Part shown: in pieces, positions 1-8,100 of the stretch
Layout of the letters: the number at the start of each line of letters is the position of its first letter
How positions within the stretch are numbered: position 1 is the first letter of the stretch
NCBI GenBank assembly: GCA_003224085.1
Contig: QHYK01000056.1
Coordinates: forward strand, 21,976 to 85,975
Length of the DNA: 64,000 nt
From: Acidobacteriota bacterium
Lineage (GTDB): Bacteria; Acidobacteriota; Terriglobia; Acidiferrales; UBA7541
Direction: 5' to 3'
Made by a program: the position numbers and the translations under genes
Notes under the pieces: model-generated
Database searches by the model: none
What the model was told of the DNA's origin: nothing
Seen by the model: the letters and a program-made list of their open reading frames with translations, nothing else

Positions 1-669
1 TTGTGTCCCAAACCCTCTGGAGTTGTTCCCCGTCGCGGTGGCGATGACGTACTGTACGCTCTGATTGCTTGCGGATGTCGTGTTGCCGAATTGTTGCGCG
101 GCGCGCACCGCTTCGGCCGCGATCTGCGACTGGCGCGGCCTAGACGGCGCAGCGCTCGCGTTGTCATACCAGATCCGTGCTCCCAGAAGGCCCTTCGGAT
201 TGCCCGCGGCAGTGCCTGCGCCATTGCAAAAGACAGTACCGGTGGCCACGCCCTGGCAATATTGCGTAACGCTGTTCAACCAGGCACTGCCGCCGACGCC
301 GTTGTAGAAGCTCTGTAGAATGCCTGCCTCGCCGCTTGGGTCATGGCCCCACTGCGAGCCCCAAAACACTAGAAAGACTTGGGGCGCCGTTTCGACGGCC
401 CCGCCGTGGTAGTAGAGGTTACTTGCAGCACCGGCTCGGTGCGTAGAACCGGGCTGCGCATGGGGGTTGGCCTCGCGAAACCGTTTCATATCGTCAACGG
501 TGGCATGGATCATTGCCGGCGGTTGGCCTTCTTCCAGGATTCTCAGCCCCCCGACCGTATCTTCATAGACCATCTGCTTCTGCGGTTCCTGCGCGTGGGA
601 CAGCGGGCCCACCGTCAGGAACCCCAGAAAGGCGAGAAAGCCTCCCCAAGCGTATTTGTGCGGAATCAT
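1..669 (-). CDS. Secreted protein of unknown function, C-terminus outside window
   Basis: The frame reads leftward from an ATG at 669 and stays open to base 1, so at least 223 residues are present and the C-terminus is missing. The start is preceded by GGAGGT seven bases upstream. The first 26 residues form a signal peptide (positive MIPHK, hydrophobic core, SHA-Q cleavage). The mature part has the motif YYHGGAVETAPQVFLVFWGS followed by a GG-rich stretch and paired cysteines (QYCQGVATGTVFCNG). That pattern recalls secreted proteins of soil bacteria distantly like the plant exordium/phosphate-induced family; this is only a resemblance and no function is assigned. The next gene leftward is not visible. 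The 277 bases on its 5' side (670-946) hold no convincing gene. Confidence 0.7.
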   Translation of the reverse strand, partial: MIPHKYAWGGFLAFLGFLTVGPLSHAQEPQKQMVYEDTVGGLRILEEGQPPAMIHATVDDMKRFREANPHAQPGSTHRAGAASNLYYHGGAVETAPQVFLVFWGSQWGHDPSGEAGILQSFYNGVGGSAWLNSVTQYCQGVATGTVFCNGAGTAAGNPKGLLGARIWYDNASAAPSRPRQSQIAAEAVRAAQQFGNTTSASNQSVQYVIATATGNNSRGFGTQ

Positions 670-946
670 GAGCCACCTCCGAGATTTGGATTGGTTTCAC
701 AGATCAACGCGAGTAAGGCCACCCCGCACTTTGATCCGACTGCGTGGCGCGATTCATACCATGCTTGGCAGACTGGTGGCAATTCCGGAGTTTCCAAATT
801 TTGAGCACCGAAATGCCCAAATGAGTATCAGCTGCGCGCCACGCACATCCAGCACCAGTCATCTCCGCATTTGTTGTTGGCCGACATCCGGTTGCTTCCT
901 CCTCTGCCGCGCCGTAGGCGCGCAAACTGCTCGCCTGCGCCGTACT

Positions 947-1351
947 CTATTCCGTCTCTGGATCGATCGTCTGATCTAGATAAATCCAAAGCACACGCGA
1001 AAGAAAGGTCAGCATCGGGGCGAAGGGCAGAAAAAACACGACGGCCCAGATGGCGACTTTGTTGAAACGCCAGTGGGTCAGGACCCAGAGGATAGCCCCA
1101 AAAGCAAAGACGAGGGCGACCCCCAAACCGTAACTGATGTACATGGCGCCGAGAAAATATCCTGGCTCGCGGTTGAAGAGGAGACCGCAGTCAGGACAGC
1201 GGTCATTCATCTTCGGGAAGCCCCAATAAACGCCCCAGTCAATGCCCCAGGAAACGTTAGACTGGAAAATTCTGCCCGACCGGCATCGCGGACAGAGTTG
1301 GCGGAAGATGCTGCTCAAAGCGGATGGCCGAGAACGGGGCAAGAACGCCAT
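947..1351 (-). CDS. DUF983 family zinc-ribbon membrane protein
   Basis: A 134-residue protein with the DUF983 layout: an N-terminal CPRC motif (about residue 20), a second CPDC motif (about 53), the family block REPGYFLGAMYISYGL, and two hydrophobic segments (about 70-95 and 100-125). The four cysteines suggest a zinc ribbon on the cytoplasmic side; the biochemical role of the family is unknown. No Shine-Dalgarno sequence precedes the ATG; instead TAATCT lies six bases upstream (1358-1363), compatible with a leaderless transcript. Length is normal for the family. Confidence 0.85.
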   Translation of the reverse strand: MAFLPRSRPSALSSIFRQLCPRCRSGRIFQSNVSWGIDWGVYWGFPKMNDRCPDCGLLFNREPGYFLGAMYISYGLGVALVFAFGAILWVLTHWRFNKVAIWAVVFFLPFAPMLTFLSRVLWIYLDQTIDPETE

Positions 1352-1451
1352 GATCGCAGATTAGCGGAAAACGGCCGCTCTGAGATTATGTCATCGCAGG
1401 CGGGAGAACAGTACCACCTGCAGTTTCATGGCTCACCGGGCCAGCCGGCCC

Positions 1452-2483
1452 TCACGGGTCCGTTCCGACCGTTTTCAACAAGGGAGCGAAGGCGCGATCC
1501 AACTCTTCGTCCGTCAGCGAATTCGGTTTCACGTCGCGAAACAGCGCCCAATGCTCGGTATGCTCTACGGTTTGCCCAGGCTGCACGTCCGTCATCGGTC
1601 CGAGGGTTTCGATTTCCAGAAACTCATTGTTCGTGAAGGTCTCAAACGAGCACCCGAAATCGGGATACGTCTTTGCGGGGTCCGCCTTCGTGCGCTTCAG
1701 AAAGGCCTCCCCGTTTAGTAGATAAGCTGCCCACGTGTCCCCGTTGAACATGCCAAGCTTTTGCGGATCCGCGTTATTGGGATCTTGTCGAAGGGTCAAA
1801 TATTTTTTGGTGAATTTCCAGCGAGCGTCGGCCAGGTTCGTGTACGCCCACATGACCAGGGGGTTTGTAGCTTCAAGATTGATGGGGTGCTTGCCGCGCG
1901 GCGGGAATCCGCTCACGGCCACGCCTCCGGGCGCCATCATCGTCAGCGCCCAGGCGGAAAACTTCAAAGGAAACAGGCCGCGATTGGTGATGCGGTGGAT
2001 GACCGTCATCCGCGAACCCGATTCCGCCATGCGCAGTTCAATCTCCTTCTGCAGCCTGGTTAGGGGCTCGACCGGTTCGCGAGCGATGATGCCGGTCGGT
2101 GTAATCTGAATCTCGACCGGCGCGTTATCGGGCGCCCACGTGGCCACTGGATCTTCGGGCGCCTTCCAAACCCGGTGGCCGCCGCGCAATTGAAATTTTT
2201 CTTCTCCGCTCTTGCCAAGTTGGTCGGAAAATTCCTTGAACAAATTCTGGCCGCCGAGGAATGCGAATCGAATGATCCTTGGTCCGACATCGCCGGTCAC
2301 AATGGCTTCGATTTCTCCATTGGTGATGCGATAGCAGTTCTTCCATCCTTTGTATTCTGTCTTCTCCACGCCAACCGCGGCATAGTTCGGCGTTGCGCAG
2401 GACACCGCCAACGCCAAAGTCATCATGTTTCGCAACAGGTGAGCTGCCACCGGCCTCTTCAAAAACTGGGAAGCTGCTTTCAT
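1452..2483 (-). CDS. Exported DUF4380-like (mutarotase-fold) protein
   Basis: About 343 residues from the ATG at 2483, which follows a GGAGGAGCGG stretch; a longer frame begins at 2555 but adds a non-signal-like extension. The N-terminus has a signal peptide (MMTLALAVSCATPNYA, then AV). The mature part begins KTEYKGWKNCYRITNGEIE, contains VGPRIIRFAFLGGQNLF and GGHRVWKAPED, and ends with a domain rich in E and W. These blocks are typical of DUF4380-like proteins that share the galactose-mutarotase beta-sandwich fold. The substrate is unknown; a periplasmic sugar-binding or epimerase role is inference. It stands alone, convergent with nothing nearby. Confidence 0.7.
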   Translation of the reverse strand: MKAASQFLKRPVAAHLLRNMMTLALAVSCATPNYAAVGVEKTEYKGWKNCYRITNGEIEAIVTGDVGPRIIRFAFLGGQNLFKEFSDQLGKSGEEKFQLRGGHRVWKAPEDPVATWAPDNAPVEIQITPTGIIAREPVEPLTRLQKEIELRMAESGSRMTVIHRITNRGLFPLKFSAWALTMMAPGGVAVSGFPPRGKHPINLEATNPLVMWAYTNLADARWKFTKKYLTLRQDPNNADPQKLGMFNGDTWAAYLLNGEAFLKRTKADPAKTYPDFGCSFETFTNNEFLEIETLGPMTDVQPGQTVEHTEHWALFRDVKPNSLTDEELDRAFAPLLKTVGTDP

Positions 2484-3010
2484 GAGCTTCCGCTCCTCCG
2501 CGAGTTCGGCTAATCCCAGCCCTAAAGCCCCAGCACCCAAAAGCGCGGCCCTCAAAACGAGGATGAATCAAACGCTGGCCCGCTAGCCATCTAGCCAGGA
2601 TTTTCACGCAAGGATTCTACACATTTAGCCACCGCGACGAACCTGCGAAATGCCCGGGAAATCGCGTCAGACAGACGCCGAGCAACGGATTCCGTTTTCC
2701 CTGGTTCGCCGATGCCTCGGTGACGCGGCAACCGAGCGACTTGGCTACCGCCCGCTGCAAATTGTGGACGCCGGCACTACATCAGCCCCAGAGGAAGCGC
2801 CTTCCTGTAACTCCTTCCGAAGCACATTCTCAGCACCCTCCAACCACTTAAACCCAATAGAATCATATTCTTATCAAGAACACGGGCGCGGGACTGCCCT
2901 CTGGTGTCGTAGGAAAACTGCCGGGCTGTACATGCTTTCTTCCCATTTTGGAGCTTCCTGAACCTCTGCGTTCTCTGCGCCCATGCGTTATCCTCTTTCC
3001 GATTCCTTCT

Positions 3011-3038
3011 CTTGCCACTCGCCGCTTGCGCAGTTTGC
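3011..3038. repeat. Degenerate tandem heptamer array (four units)
   Basis: Four consecutive seven-base units: CTTGCCA, CTCGCCG, CTTGCGC, AGTTTGC. The same heptamer family reappears at 3084-3104 (CTCGTCA, CTCGCCA, CTCTCTT). Period seven is shared with arrays at 15943 and 32331 although the unit sequence differs. Confidence 0.5.
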
Positions 3039-3083
3039 ATCCCGCGTCCTCGACCGGGACGTCGCTGTCTTTCTGGTATGCCG

Positions 3084-3104
3084 CTCGTCACTCGCCACTC
3101 TCTT
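3084..3104. repeat. Degenerate tandem heptamer array (three units)
   Basis: Units CTCGTCA, CTCGCCA and CTCTCTT in direct succession, 45 bases to the right of the array at 3011-3038 and upstream of the aminotransferase start. Confidence 0.45.
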
Positions 3105-3144
3105 TTGCGGTATGCTTCCTCATAGCCTGTGGTGGGAGTTACAA

Positions 3145-4452
3145 ATGAACTGTAAAGTGAGCATGAGCAGGGAAGTGAGCCGTCGTGATTCTCTCCATGG
3201 CGCAGGAGTGAGTCGACGCGATTTTCTGGGTGGGGCGGAGGCCGTGGTTTTTGCCGCCATGCTGAACCACGCCTACGCGCACGTCGCGCCGGAGGATTTG
3301 GCCGGTGACGAAGAATACTGGAAGAAAATTCGCAACGCGTACGCGCGCGATCCCAAGCTCATCAACCTCAATAATGGCGGGGTGGCGCCGGCGCCGAACA
3401 GCGTGCTGGAAGCGGAGATCGATGCCATCCGCTACAGCAATCAGCTTCCGGCGTACCGCATGTGGCACGACCTGGAGCCGGGAATCGAAGACGTGCGCAA
3501 GAAACTCGCGCTGATGTGGAACGCCGATCCCGAGTCCGTTGCCATCACGCGCAACGCCAGCGAGTCGCTGCAAATCGCGCAGTTTGGCCTGGACCTGCAG
3601 CCCGGCGACGAAGTTCTGACGACCAGCCAGGACTATCCGCGCATGATTACCACTTGGCAGCAGCGCGAGCGGCGCGAAAAAATCGTGCTCAAGCAGCTGG
3701 ATTACGCCGTGCCGGTGCGCAACTCCGCGGACCTGGTGCGGATGTTCGAGCAGGGAATCACGCCGCGCACGCGCGTGATTCACGTGTCCCACGTGGTGTT
3801 CATGACGGGCCAGATTATGCCCGTCAGGGAGATTTGCGCGCTGGCGCGCGCGCGGGGCATCACCAGCATCGTGGACGGAGCGCACGCGTTCGCGCACGTG
3901 CCGTTCCAGCTTTCTGACATGGACTGCGATTTCTACGGCGCGAGCCTGCACAAGTGGCTCTCCGCCCCCATTGGCACTGGCATGTTGTACGTGCGCAAAG
4001 ACCGCATCGAGAAGCATTGGGCGCTGATGGCCGCGCCACAAAGGATGGACAAGGACATTCGCAAGTTCGAAGAAATCGGCACGCATCCGGCGGCGATGCA
4101 CAACGCGACGCTGCAGGCGCTCGAGTTCCACGAGCAGATGGGCGCGGAGCGAAAATTCGCGCGGCTGCGGTACTTGAAGAATCGCTGGGCGGAGCGGTTG
4201 AGCAAAGTTGCCGGCGCGAAAATGCTGGTCGAGCTGGGGCCAAACCAGTCCGGCGCGTTCGGCACGATTCACTTCGATGGCGTGGACCCGGGCAAGCTGA
4301 GCGATGCGCTGCTCAGCAAATACAACATTTTTGTCGTGCCCATCAAAGGGCCCGGGCTCGATGGCATCCGCGTCAGCTCGAATGTGTACACTTCGCCGGA
4401 GGAGATTGATCAGTTTTGCGCCGCGGTCGAAGCCATCGTCCCGCGCGCGTGA
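3145..4452 (+). CDS. Tat-exported class V aminotransferase (cysteine desulfurase/isopenicillin N epimerase type)
   Basis: About 435 residues from the ATG at 3145, chosen because GGTGGGAG lies just upstream and because it places the twin-arginine motif SRRDFLGG (about residue 24) in a proper signal peptide ending near YAHVA. The enzyme part has the class V aminotransferase pattern: NLNNGGVAPAP at the start, ITRNASESLQ for cofactor phosphate contacts, SIVDGAHAF with the aspartate that pairs with the pyridine nitrogen, and GASLHKWLSAPIGTG with the PLP-binding lysine. The family covers cysteine desulfurases, isopenicillin N epimerases and kynureninase-like enzymes; the substrate here is not predictable. 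Export of a folded PLP enzyme by Tat fits a periplasmic role. Single gene. Confidence 0.85.
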   Translation: MNCKVSMSREVSRRDSLHGAGVSRRDFLGGAEAVVFAAMLNHAYAHVAPEDLAGDEEYWKKIRNAYARDPKLINLNNGGVAPAPNSVLEAEIDAIRYSNQLPAYRMWHDLEPGIEDVRKKLALMWNADPESVAITRNASESLQIAQFGLDLQPGDEVLTTSQDYPRMITTWQQRERREKIVLKQLDYAVPVRNSADLVRMFEQGITPRTRVIHVSHVVFMTGQIMPVREICALARARGITSIVDGAHAFAHVPFQLSDMDCDFYGASLHKWLSAPIGTGMLYVRKDRIEKHWALMAAPQRMDKDIRKFEEIGTHPAAMHNATLQALEFHEQMGAERKFARLRYLKNRWAERLSKVAGAKMLVELGPNQSGAFGTIHFDGVDPGKLSDALLSKYNIFVVPIKGPGLDGIRVSSNVYTSPEEIDQFCAAVEAIVPRA

Positions 4453-4555
4453 GACGGTGGCTCAGGCGATGATTGCGACCAAGGGCGAGGACGCCGAAGC
4501 AAGGGAGAGCCTTCACTGGCATCCTTGTCGGATGTTCGGCTTCGGCGCTGAGAAA

Positions 4556-4570
4556 GCGGCGTCAAGCCGC
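4556..4570. terminator. Small stem-loop between convergent genes
   Basis: GCGGC-GTCAA-GCCGC forms a five-base-pair GC-only stem in the 148-base gap between the convergent aminotransferase and ygfZ genes. No T run follows on either strand, so an intrinsic terminator is not proven; it may be a dispersed palindromic repeat. Confidence 0.35.
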
Positions 4571-4600
4571 CGCACTCCAAACTGCCAGTAGGAACTGCGC

Positions 4601-5716
4601 TTATGGTAGGCGGATGACAGTGGCCGTGCCGCCGGGCCAGTGGAGCGTGGCGCCGGGGGCTTCGGCTTCTTTGCGGACGTAGCCCATGCCAATGACGCGC
4701 GGCGGATCCCAAACGCGAGCGGCGCGCGTCACGTAGCCGGCTTCCTTGCCGTCGGCGGTCGTGAGCGGCGCACCCGCTTCCGGAACGGCGTCGCCCGAGA
4801 AGAGGAGTCCGACGCGGCGGCGGTTGACGTGGCCGCGCGAACGCACGCGCTCGACGATTTCCTGGCCGGTGTAGCAGCCCTTCGTGTAGCTGATGTGCGT
4901 GTTTTCCAGGCCAGCTTCGTGCGGGATTTGCTTTTCGCCGAAGTCGTAGCCGAACCAAGCCACTCCCTGGGACAGGCGCTGACCGCTCAGGGCGGTGTAG
5001 CCCGCGGGGCCGCCGCCGTGCTTGCGCACGGCTTCGAGCAGAATCTGCCAGAGGGCCGGCAGCTGGGCTCGCTCGACGACCAACTCGGCGCCGGCAACTC
5101 CTCCGGGCGAGCGCTTCACAATGCGGCAGGGAATCGCGTTGACCACGCTTTCGACCGAGGCAAGCTCGTCGACCGGCTGCAGGTCAACGTTGGCGAGCTG
5201 CTTCACAATGGCCGCGGCTTTCGGACCTTCGAGCGCGAGCGTGCCCCAACGGTCGGTTTCGTCGGTCAGCGTGACGTCGTCCATGATGATGTATTTGTCC
5301 AGCCACTGAATGAGCTGCTCGCGAATCATGGCGTACGAAACGCAGAGGTGGTGGTCGGCGAGCGCGTAGGTTTCGAGCTCGGCCAGGATATGGCCTTGCG
5401 GATTGAGCAGAAGTGAAATCGTGCCTTGGCCCGCGGCGACGTCTTTGATGTTGTTGGTCAGGATGGCGTTCAAGTAGCGCACGCGATCCGGGCCGGTGAA
5501 TTTCAAATACGTGCGGTAGTTCTTGTCTTCCAGCGCGACGGTTTGATTGCCGAAACGATACTCCGCTGCTGGGTCGCCAAAATCATTCGGGAGAGAGCAG
5601 CCGAACCAGACGCCCATGCGCGCGCCAGCGCTCGCGTACACATCCGCCAGCGGGGAAAGCATTGGCTTGACCTCGGCGCTTACGGCTGCGTCTGTTTTGG
5701 TTGCGGGCGTTTCCAT
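4601..5716 (-). CDS. ygfZ: YgfZ/GcvT-like folate-binding protein
   Basis: A 371-residue member of the aminomethyltransferase fold. The YgfZ signature KGCYTGQE is at residues 279-286 with the conserved cysteine at 281, followed by RSRGHVNRR. Residues 65-150 hold the glycine-cleavage-T-like block (YRTYLKFTGPDRVRYLNAI). The family binds tetrahydrofolate and supports maintenance of Fe/S enzymes such as MiaB; it is cytoplasmic. An N-terminal extension of about 50 residues precedes the usual start and has no signal peptide. It is convergent with the aminotransferase and shares a 129-base divergent region with the MBL gene. Confidence 0.9.
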   Translation of the reverse strand: METPATKTDAAVSAEVKPMLSPLADVYASAGARMGVWFGCSLPNDFGDPAAEYRFGNQTVALEDKNYRTYLKFTGPDRVRYLNAILTNNIKDVAAGQGTISLLLNPQGHILAELETYALADHHLCVSYAMIREQLIQWLDKYIIMDDVTLTDETDRWGTLALEGPKAAAIVKQLANVDLQPVDELASVESVVNAIPCRIVKRSPGGVAGAELVVERAQLPALWQILLEAVRKHGGGPAGYTALSGQRLSQGVAWFGYDFGEKQIPHEAGLENTHISYTKGCYTGQEIVERVRSRGHVNRRRVGLLFSGDAVPEAGAPLTTADGKEAGYVTRAARVWDPPRVIGMGYVRKEAEAPGATLHWPGGTATVIRLP

Positions 5717-5833
5717 CTCGCGTTCGTGAATCCTCAGTCTAACGCGTTTTGGAAACGGGGGCGAATCGCGGCCTTTTCAGTTGGCACGCTCGCAACGCCG
5801 CGCGCATTGCCGGACGGCGGCAAAATGCAATGC

Positions 5834-5839
5834 TATAAT
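5834..5839 (+). promoter_or_regulatory. TATAAT -10 box, start codon six bases downstream
   Basis: A perfect TATAAT ends six bases before the ATG of the MBL hydrolase gene. With normal -10 to start-site spacing, transcription would begin at or next to the A of the ATG, giving a leaderless mRNA. The -35 side is weak, and there is no ribosome site between box and ATG. Confidence 0.6.
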
Positions 5840-5845
5840 CGCTTC

Positions 5846-6658
5846 ATGCGAGACGACTTGCGGGGCCTGCCCGCGCTCAATGCCGCTCAAGAGAGTTTGA
5901 TTCACATCACGATTCCGGTGGGCATATTGCGGTGCAACTGCTCGATCATCGGCGATCCGCTCACGTGCGAGGCGCTGGTGGTGGATCCCGGCGACGAGGT
6001 TACGCGCATTCTGGATTTGCTCGGGCGGCGGCGGCTTACGGTGAAGGCGATTGTGAGCACGCACGCGCACATTGATCACGTCGGCGGGTTGAGCAAACTG
6101 CACAACTATACCGGCGCGCCGGTGCTGATGCACCGCGACGACTTGCCGCTGTATCAAGCCATGGATGTGCAGGCTTCGTTTCTTGGCGTGCTGCCGCCGG
6201 ATTTGACGGAAATCGATCAATTGTTGAAGGAAGGCGATGTGCTGAGGTGGGGATCGCTCGAAGCGCAGGTGATTCACACGCCGGGCCACACGCCGGGAAG
6301 CGTTTCGCTGTATTTGCCGCACGATGCGGGAAAGATTTCGCTGACGGACAAAGACACGAAGGGCGCCACCATGGCAGGGGCGGGGAACGGAGCGGGCGCC
6401 CGCCAAGACAACGTTTCGAAAAAGGCGGATTCGGAGAAGAAGGAAATTCGCCTGCCGCAACTGCTTTCCGGCGACACGCTTTTTGCGGGGAGCATCGGGC
6501 GGACGGATTTGTGGGGCGGGTCGATGGAAGAAATCATGGACTCGCTGCGAAGCAAAATCATGCAACTGCCGGATGCGACCATCGTGCATCCGGGGCATGG
6601 AGCGACGACGACGATTGGGCGCGAGCGAGAGACCAATCCGTTTTTGCAGCCGGAGTGA
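5846..6658 (+). CDS. MBL-fold hydrolase (glyoxalase II-like)
   Basis: About 270 residues. The metallo-beta-lactamase metal motif is THAHIDHVGG (residues about 72-81), with the later ligands in HTPGHTPGS, SGDTLFAGSIGRTDL and VHPGHGATTTIG, the set seen in glyoxalase II-like thioesterases and persulfide dioxygenase relatives. Between LYLPHDAG and SGDTLF there is an insert of about 45 residues rich in G, A, K and D (around residues 168-212), not typical of the roughly 210-residue family core. The ATG at 5846 is taken because TATAAT ends six bases before it; an in-frame ATG at 5825 lies upstream of that box. Likely cytoplasmic; substrate unknown. Confidence 0.85.
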   Translation: MRDDLRGLPALNAAQESLIHITIPVGILRCNCSIIGDPLTCEALVVDPGDEVTRILDLLGRRRLTVKAIVSTHAHIDHVGGLSKLHNYTGAPVLMHRDDLPLYQAMDVQASFLGVLPPDLTEIDQLLKEGDVLRWGSLEAQVIHTPGHTPGSVSLYLPHDAGKISLTDKDTKGATMAGAGNGAGARQDNVSKKADSEKKEIRLPQLLSGDTLFAGSIGRTDLWGGSMEEIMDSLRSKIMQLPDATIVHPGHGATTTIGRERETNPFLQPE

Positions 6659-6792
6659 AAAGAAGGCAGAACCTCTGGATGGCGATTCCACCGATGTTGC
6701 GCTTGGGCTGGGTTACCGTTAAGTTCGAAAAGAACGCTGGTTGCCGCCGCGAGGATATCCGCACCAGTTTTTGAGCGGGAAGAATCTTGACC

Positions 6793-7062
6793 CTAGATTT
6801 CTGGTTGCTCTTTGGCTTTGCGCAGTTCTTCCATCACCGATTGCACGAGTTCTTTGGCGTGGACCAATTCTTGATGGATCATGCGCAGATCCATTGCCGG
6901 CACGGCGGGGTTGCGCTGGCTAGTGCAGTACACGCCGTGCTGCCCGGCAAGCACTAAGGCGTTGGTGATGCGGTCGAGCGAAACGGCCAGGCGCCCGCGC
7001 TCACGGCCGAACATTTGCTCGTAATGCTCCAGCTCTTCTTTGTGTTCCTGAAATGCGGACAT
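6793..7062 (-). CDS. Small helical protein, function unknown
   Basis: An 89-residue, charge-rich protein beginning MSAFQEHKEELEHYEQ and ending in a helical segment rich in E, L and K (ELVQSVMEELRKAKEQ). GGGAAAG lies about eight bases before the ATG. No signal peptide or membrane segment. The heptad-like spacing of hydrophobic residues suggests short coiled coils. No family recognised; it stands between a convergent MBL gene and a divergent LRV-like gene. Confidence 0.6.
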   Translation of the reverse strand: MSAFQEHKEELEHYEQMFGRERGRLAVSLDRITNALVLAGQHGVYCTSQRNPAVPAMDLRMIHQELVHAKELVQSVMEELRKAKEQPEI

Positions 7063-7294
7063 GGTTTCTTTCCCGTCAAGTCGCAGTCAATTGTGCCGCG
7101 TATCGAAAGCCGCCGGGTCTCCGGGGCCGTTATGAGGAATCCGTCCCGGGCAAAAGCGGCGCCTGCTGGAGCGCCTCAACCGGAGTGGCACTTCGGGCAC
7201 ACGCGCCTCGGCTAAACTTTACCGCATTGCCCCCGCAGAACATAATTCGGGTGCCACGAGAACCAGCCCCAATTTGCATGGCGCGAGACCTGAA

Positions 7295-7924
7295 ATGCAA
7301 ACGGAGATGCTGGATTTCCCGATAAACCCCGGGGATGCGGTGTGGAGCGACTTAGCGATGCGACGTTCCGACTTGGTGCAGCACAAGGAGAAAGAAAAGG
7401 GCACGGTCTCCCGGACTTCCCAGATTGTTTTTGGAGAGAGGCAGCACCTTCTTCGCGTTCTGGATTCGCTGGAGGGCACGGATTTGCCGATCGCACGGCG
7501 GCAGCAGGAGAAGCGCATGCTGGAAGAGCTGATCCACGCGCGCACGCGGGAGTTGAACCAAATTAACGTGGCGTGGGACGAGAAAATCGGGCTGGTGCTG
7601 AGCGCGGATGCCAAGCCGGAAATGCTGGAGAAACTTGCGAAACAGGCGCCGCCGGAAGATTTCTATTTGCTGCGGCTGATCAGCGAGCATCCTCGCGCCA
7701 ACGCGAAAACTTTGAACAAGCTGGCGAAGCATCCCTATGGCGCGATTCGCGAGAATGTGGCGCGCCATCCGAACGCGGACGCGGGAACGCTGGCGTGGTT
7801 GAGTCGCGATCGCAGCCAGCCGCTGTGGTACCTCGTGGCCTTCAATCCCAACACACCGCCACCGCTGCAGCGGCGGCTACGCGACCGCTTGAAGCGGCTG
7901 GGCGAAAACCAAGCCATAAAATAA
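7295..7924 (+). CDS. LRV/HEAT-like repeat protein
   Basis: About 209 residues; possible starts are TTG 7274, ATG 7295 and ATG 7358, none with a strong ribosome site, so the start is uncertain. The N-terminal half is charged and probably coiled coil (ARRQQEKRMLEELIHARTRE). The C-terminal half has three to four units of about 24 residues with the pattern hxxHPxAxxxTLxxLAxxP: ISEHPRANAKTLNKLAKHP, VARHPNADAGTLAWLSRD, VAFNPNTPPPLQRRL. This resembles leucine-rich-repeat-variant (LRV) units. Such repeats are protein-interaction scaffolds. No partner is visible nearby. Confidence 0.6.
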   Translation: MQTEMLDFPINPGDAVWSDLAMRRSDLVQHKEKEKGTVSRTSQIVFGERQHLLRVLDSLEGTDLPIARRQQEKRMLEELIHARTRELNQINVAWDEKIGLVLSADAKPEMLEKLAKQAPPEDFYLLRLISEHPRANAKTLNKLAKHPYGAIRENVARHPNADAGTLAWLSRDRSQPLWYLVAFNPNTPPPLQRRLRDRLKRLGENQAIK

Positions 7925-8100
7925 GTTCACCTGAACCCTGATTTGAGCCAAACAGAGCCTTTGCCGAACTTCCGTGCACCATCTTAAAATTGCGGGCAGT
8001 TCATTTTGCCGTACGGCAAATTCTGCGCGGAAGATTTCCACCTTCAGATAGAATGGCGCGCGGCCAAAGGGCATTGTGAAATGCACGCGCCAGGAGTGTG

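Larger units (their letters stand above)
2484..3144. other. Intergenic region of 661 bases
   Basis: Divergent gap between the leftward DUF4380-like gene and the rightward aminotransferase. Short frames on both strands show no family motif, signal peptide or ribosome site and are not called. The right half holds degenerate heptamer repeats (listed separately) and a near-repeat of the form CTCTGCG around 2951-2977. Promoters for both neighbours should lie here but no strong -35/-10 pair stands out. Confidence 0.5.

Noticed and set aside
1..804. Rightward open frames (1-318, 379-804)
   Set aside because: They lie antisense to the partial secreted protein, which has a ribosome site, signal peptide and coherent protein pattern; the rightward frames have none.
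3139..4272. Leftward 377-codon open frame
   Set aside because: Antisense shadow of the class V aminotransferase; arginine/histidine-rich translation typical of GC-rich reverse frames.
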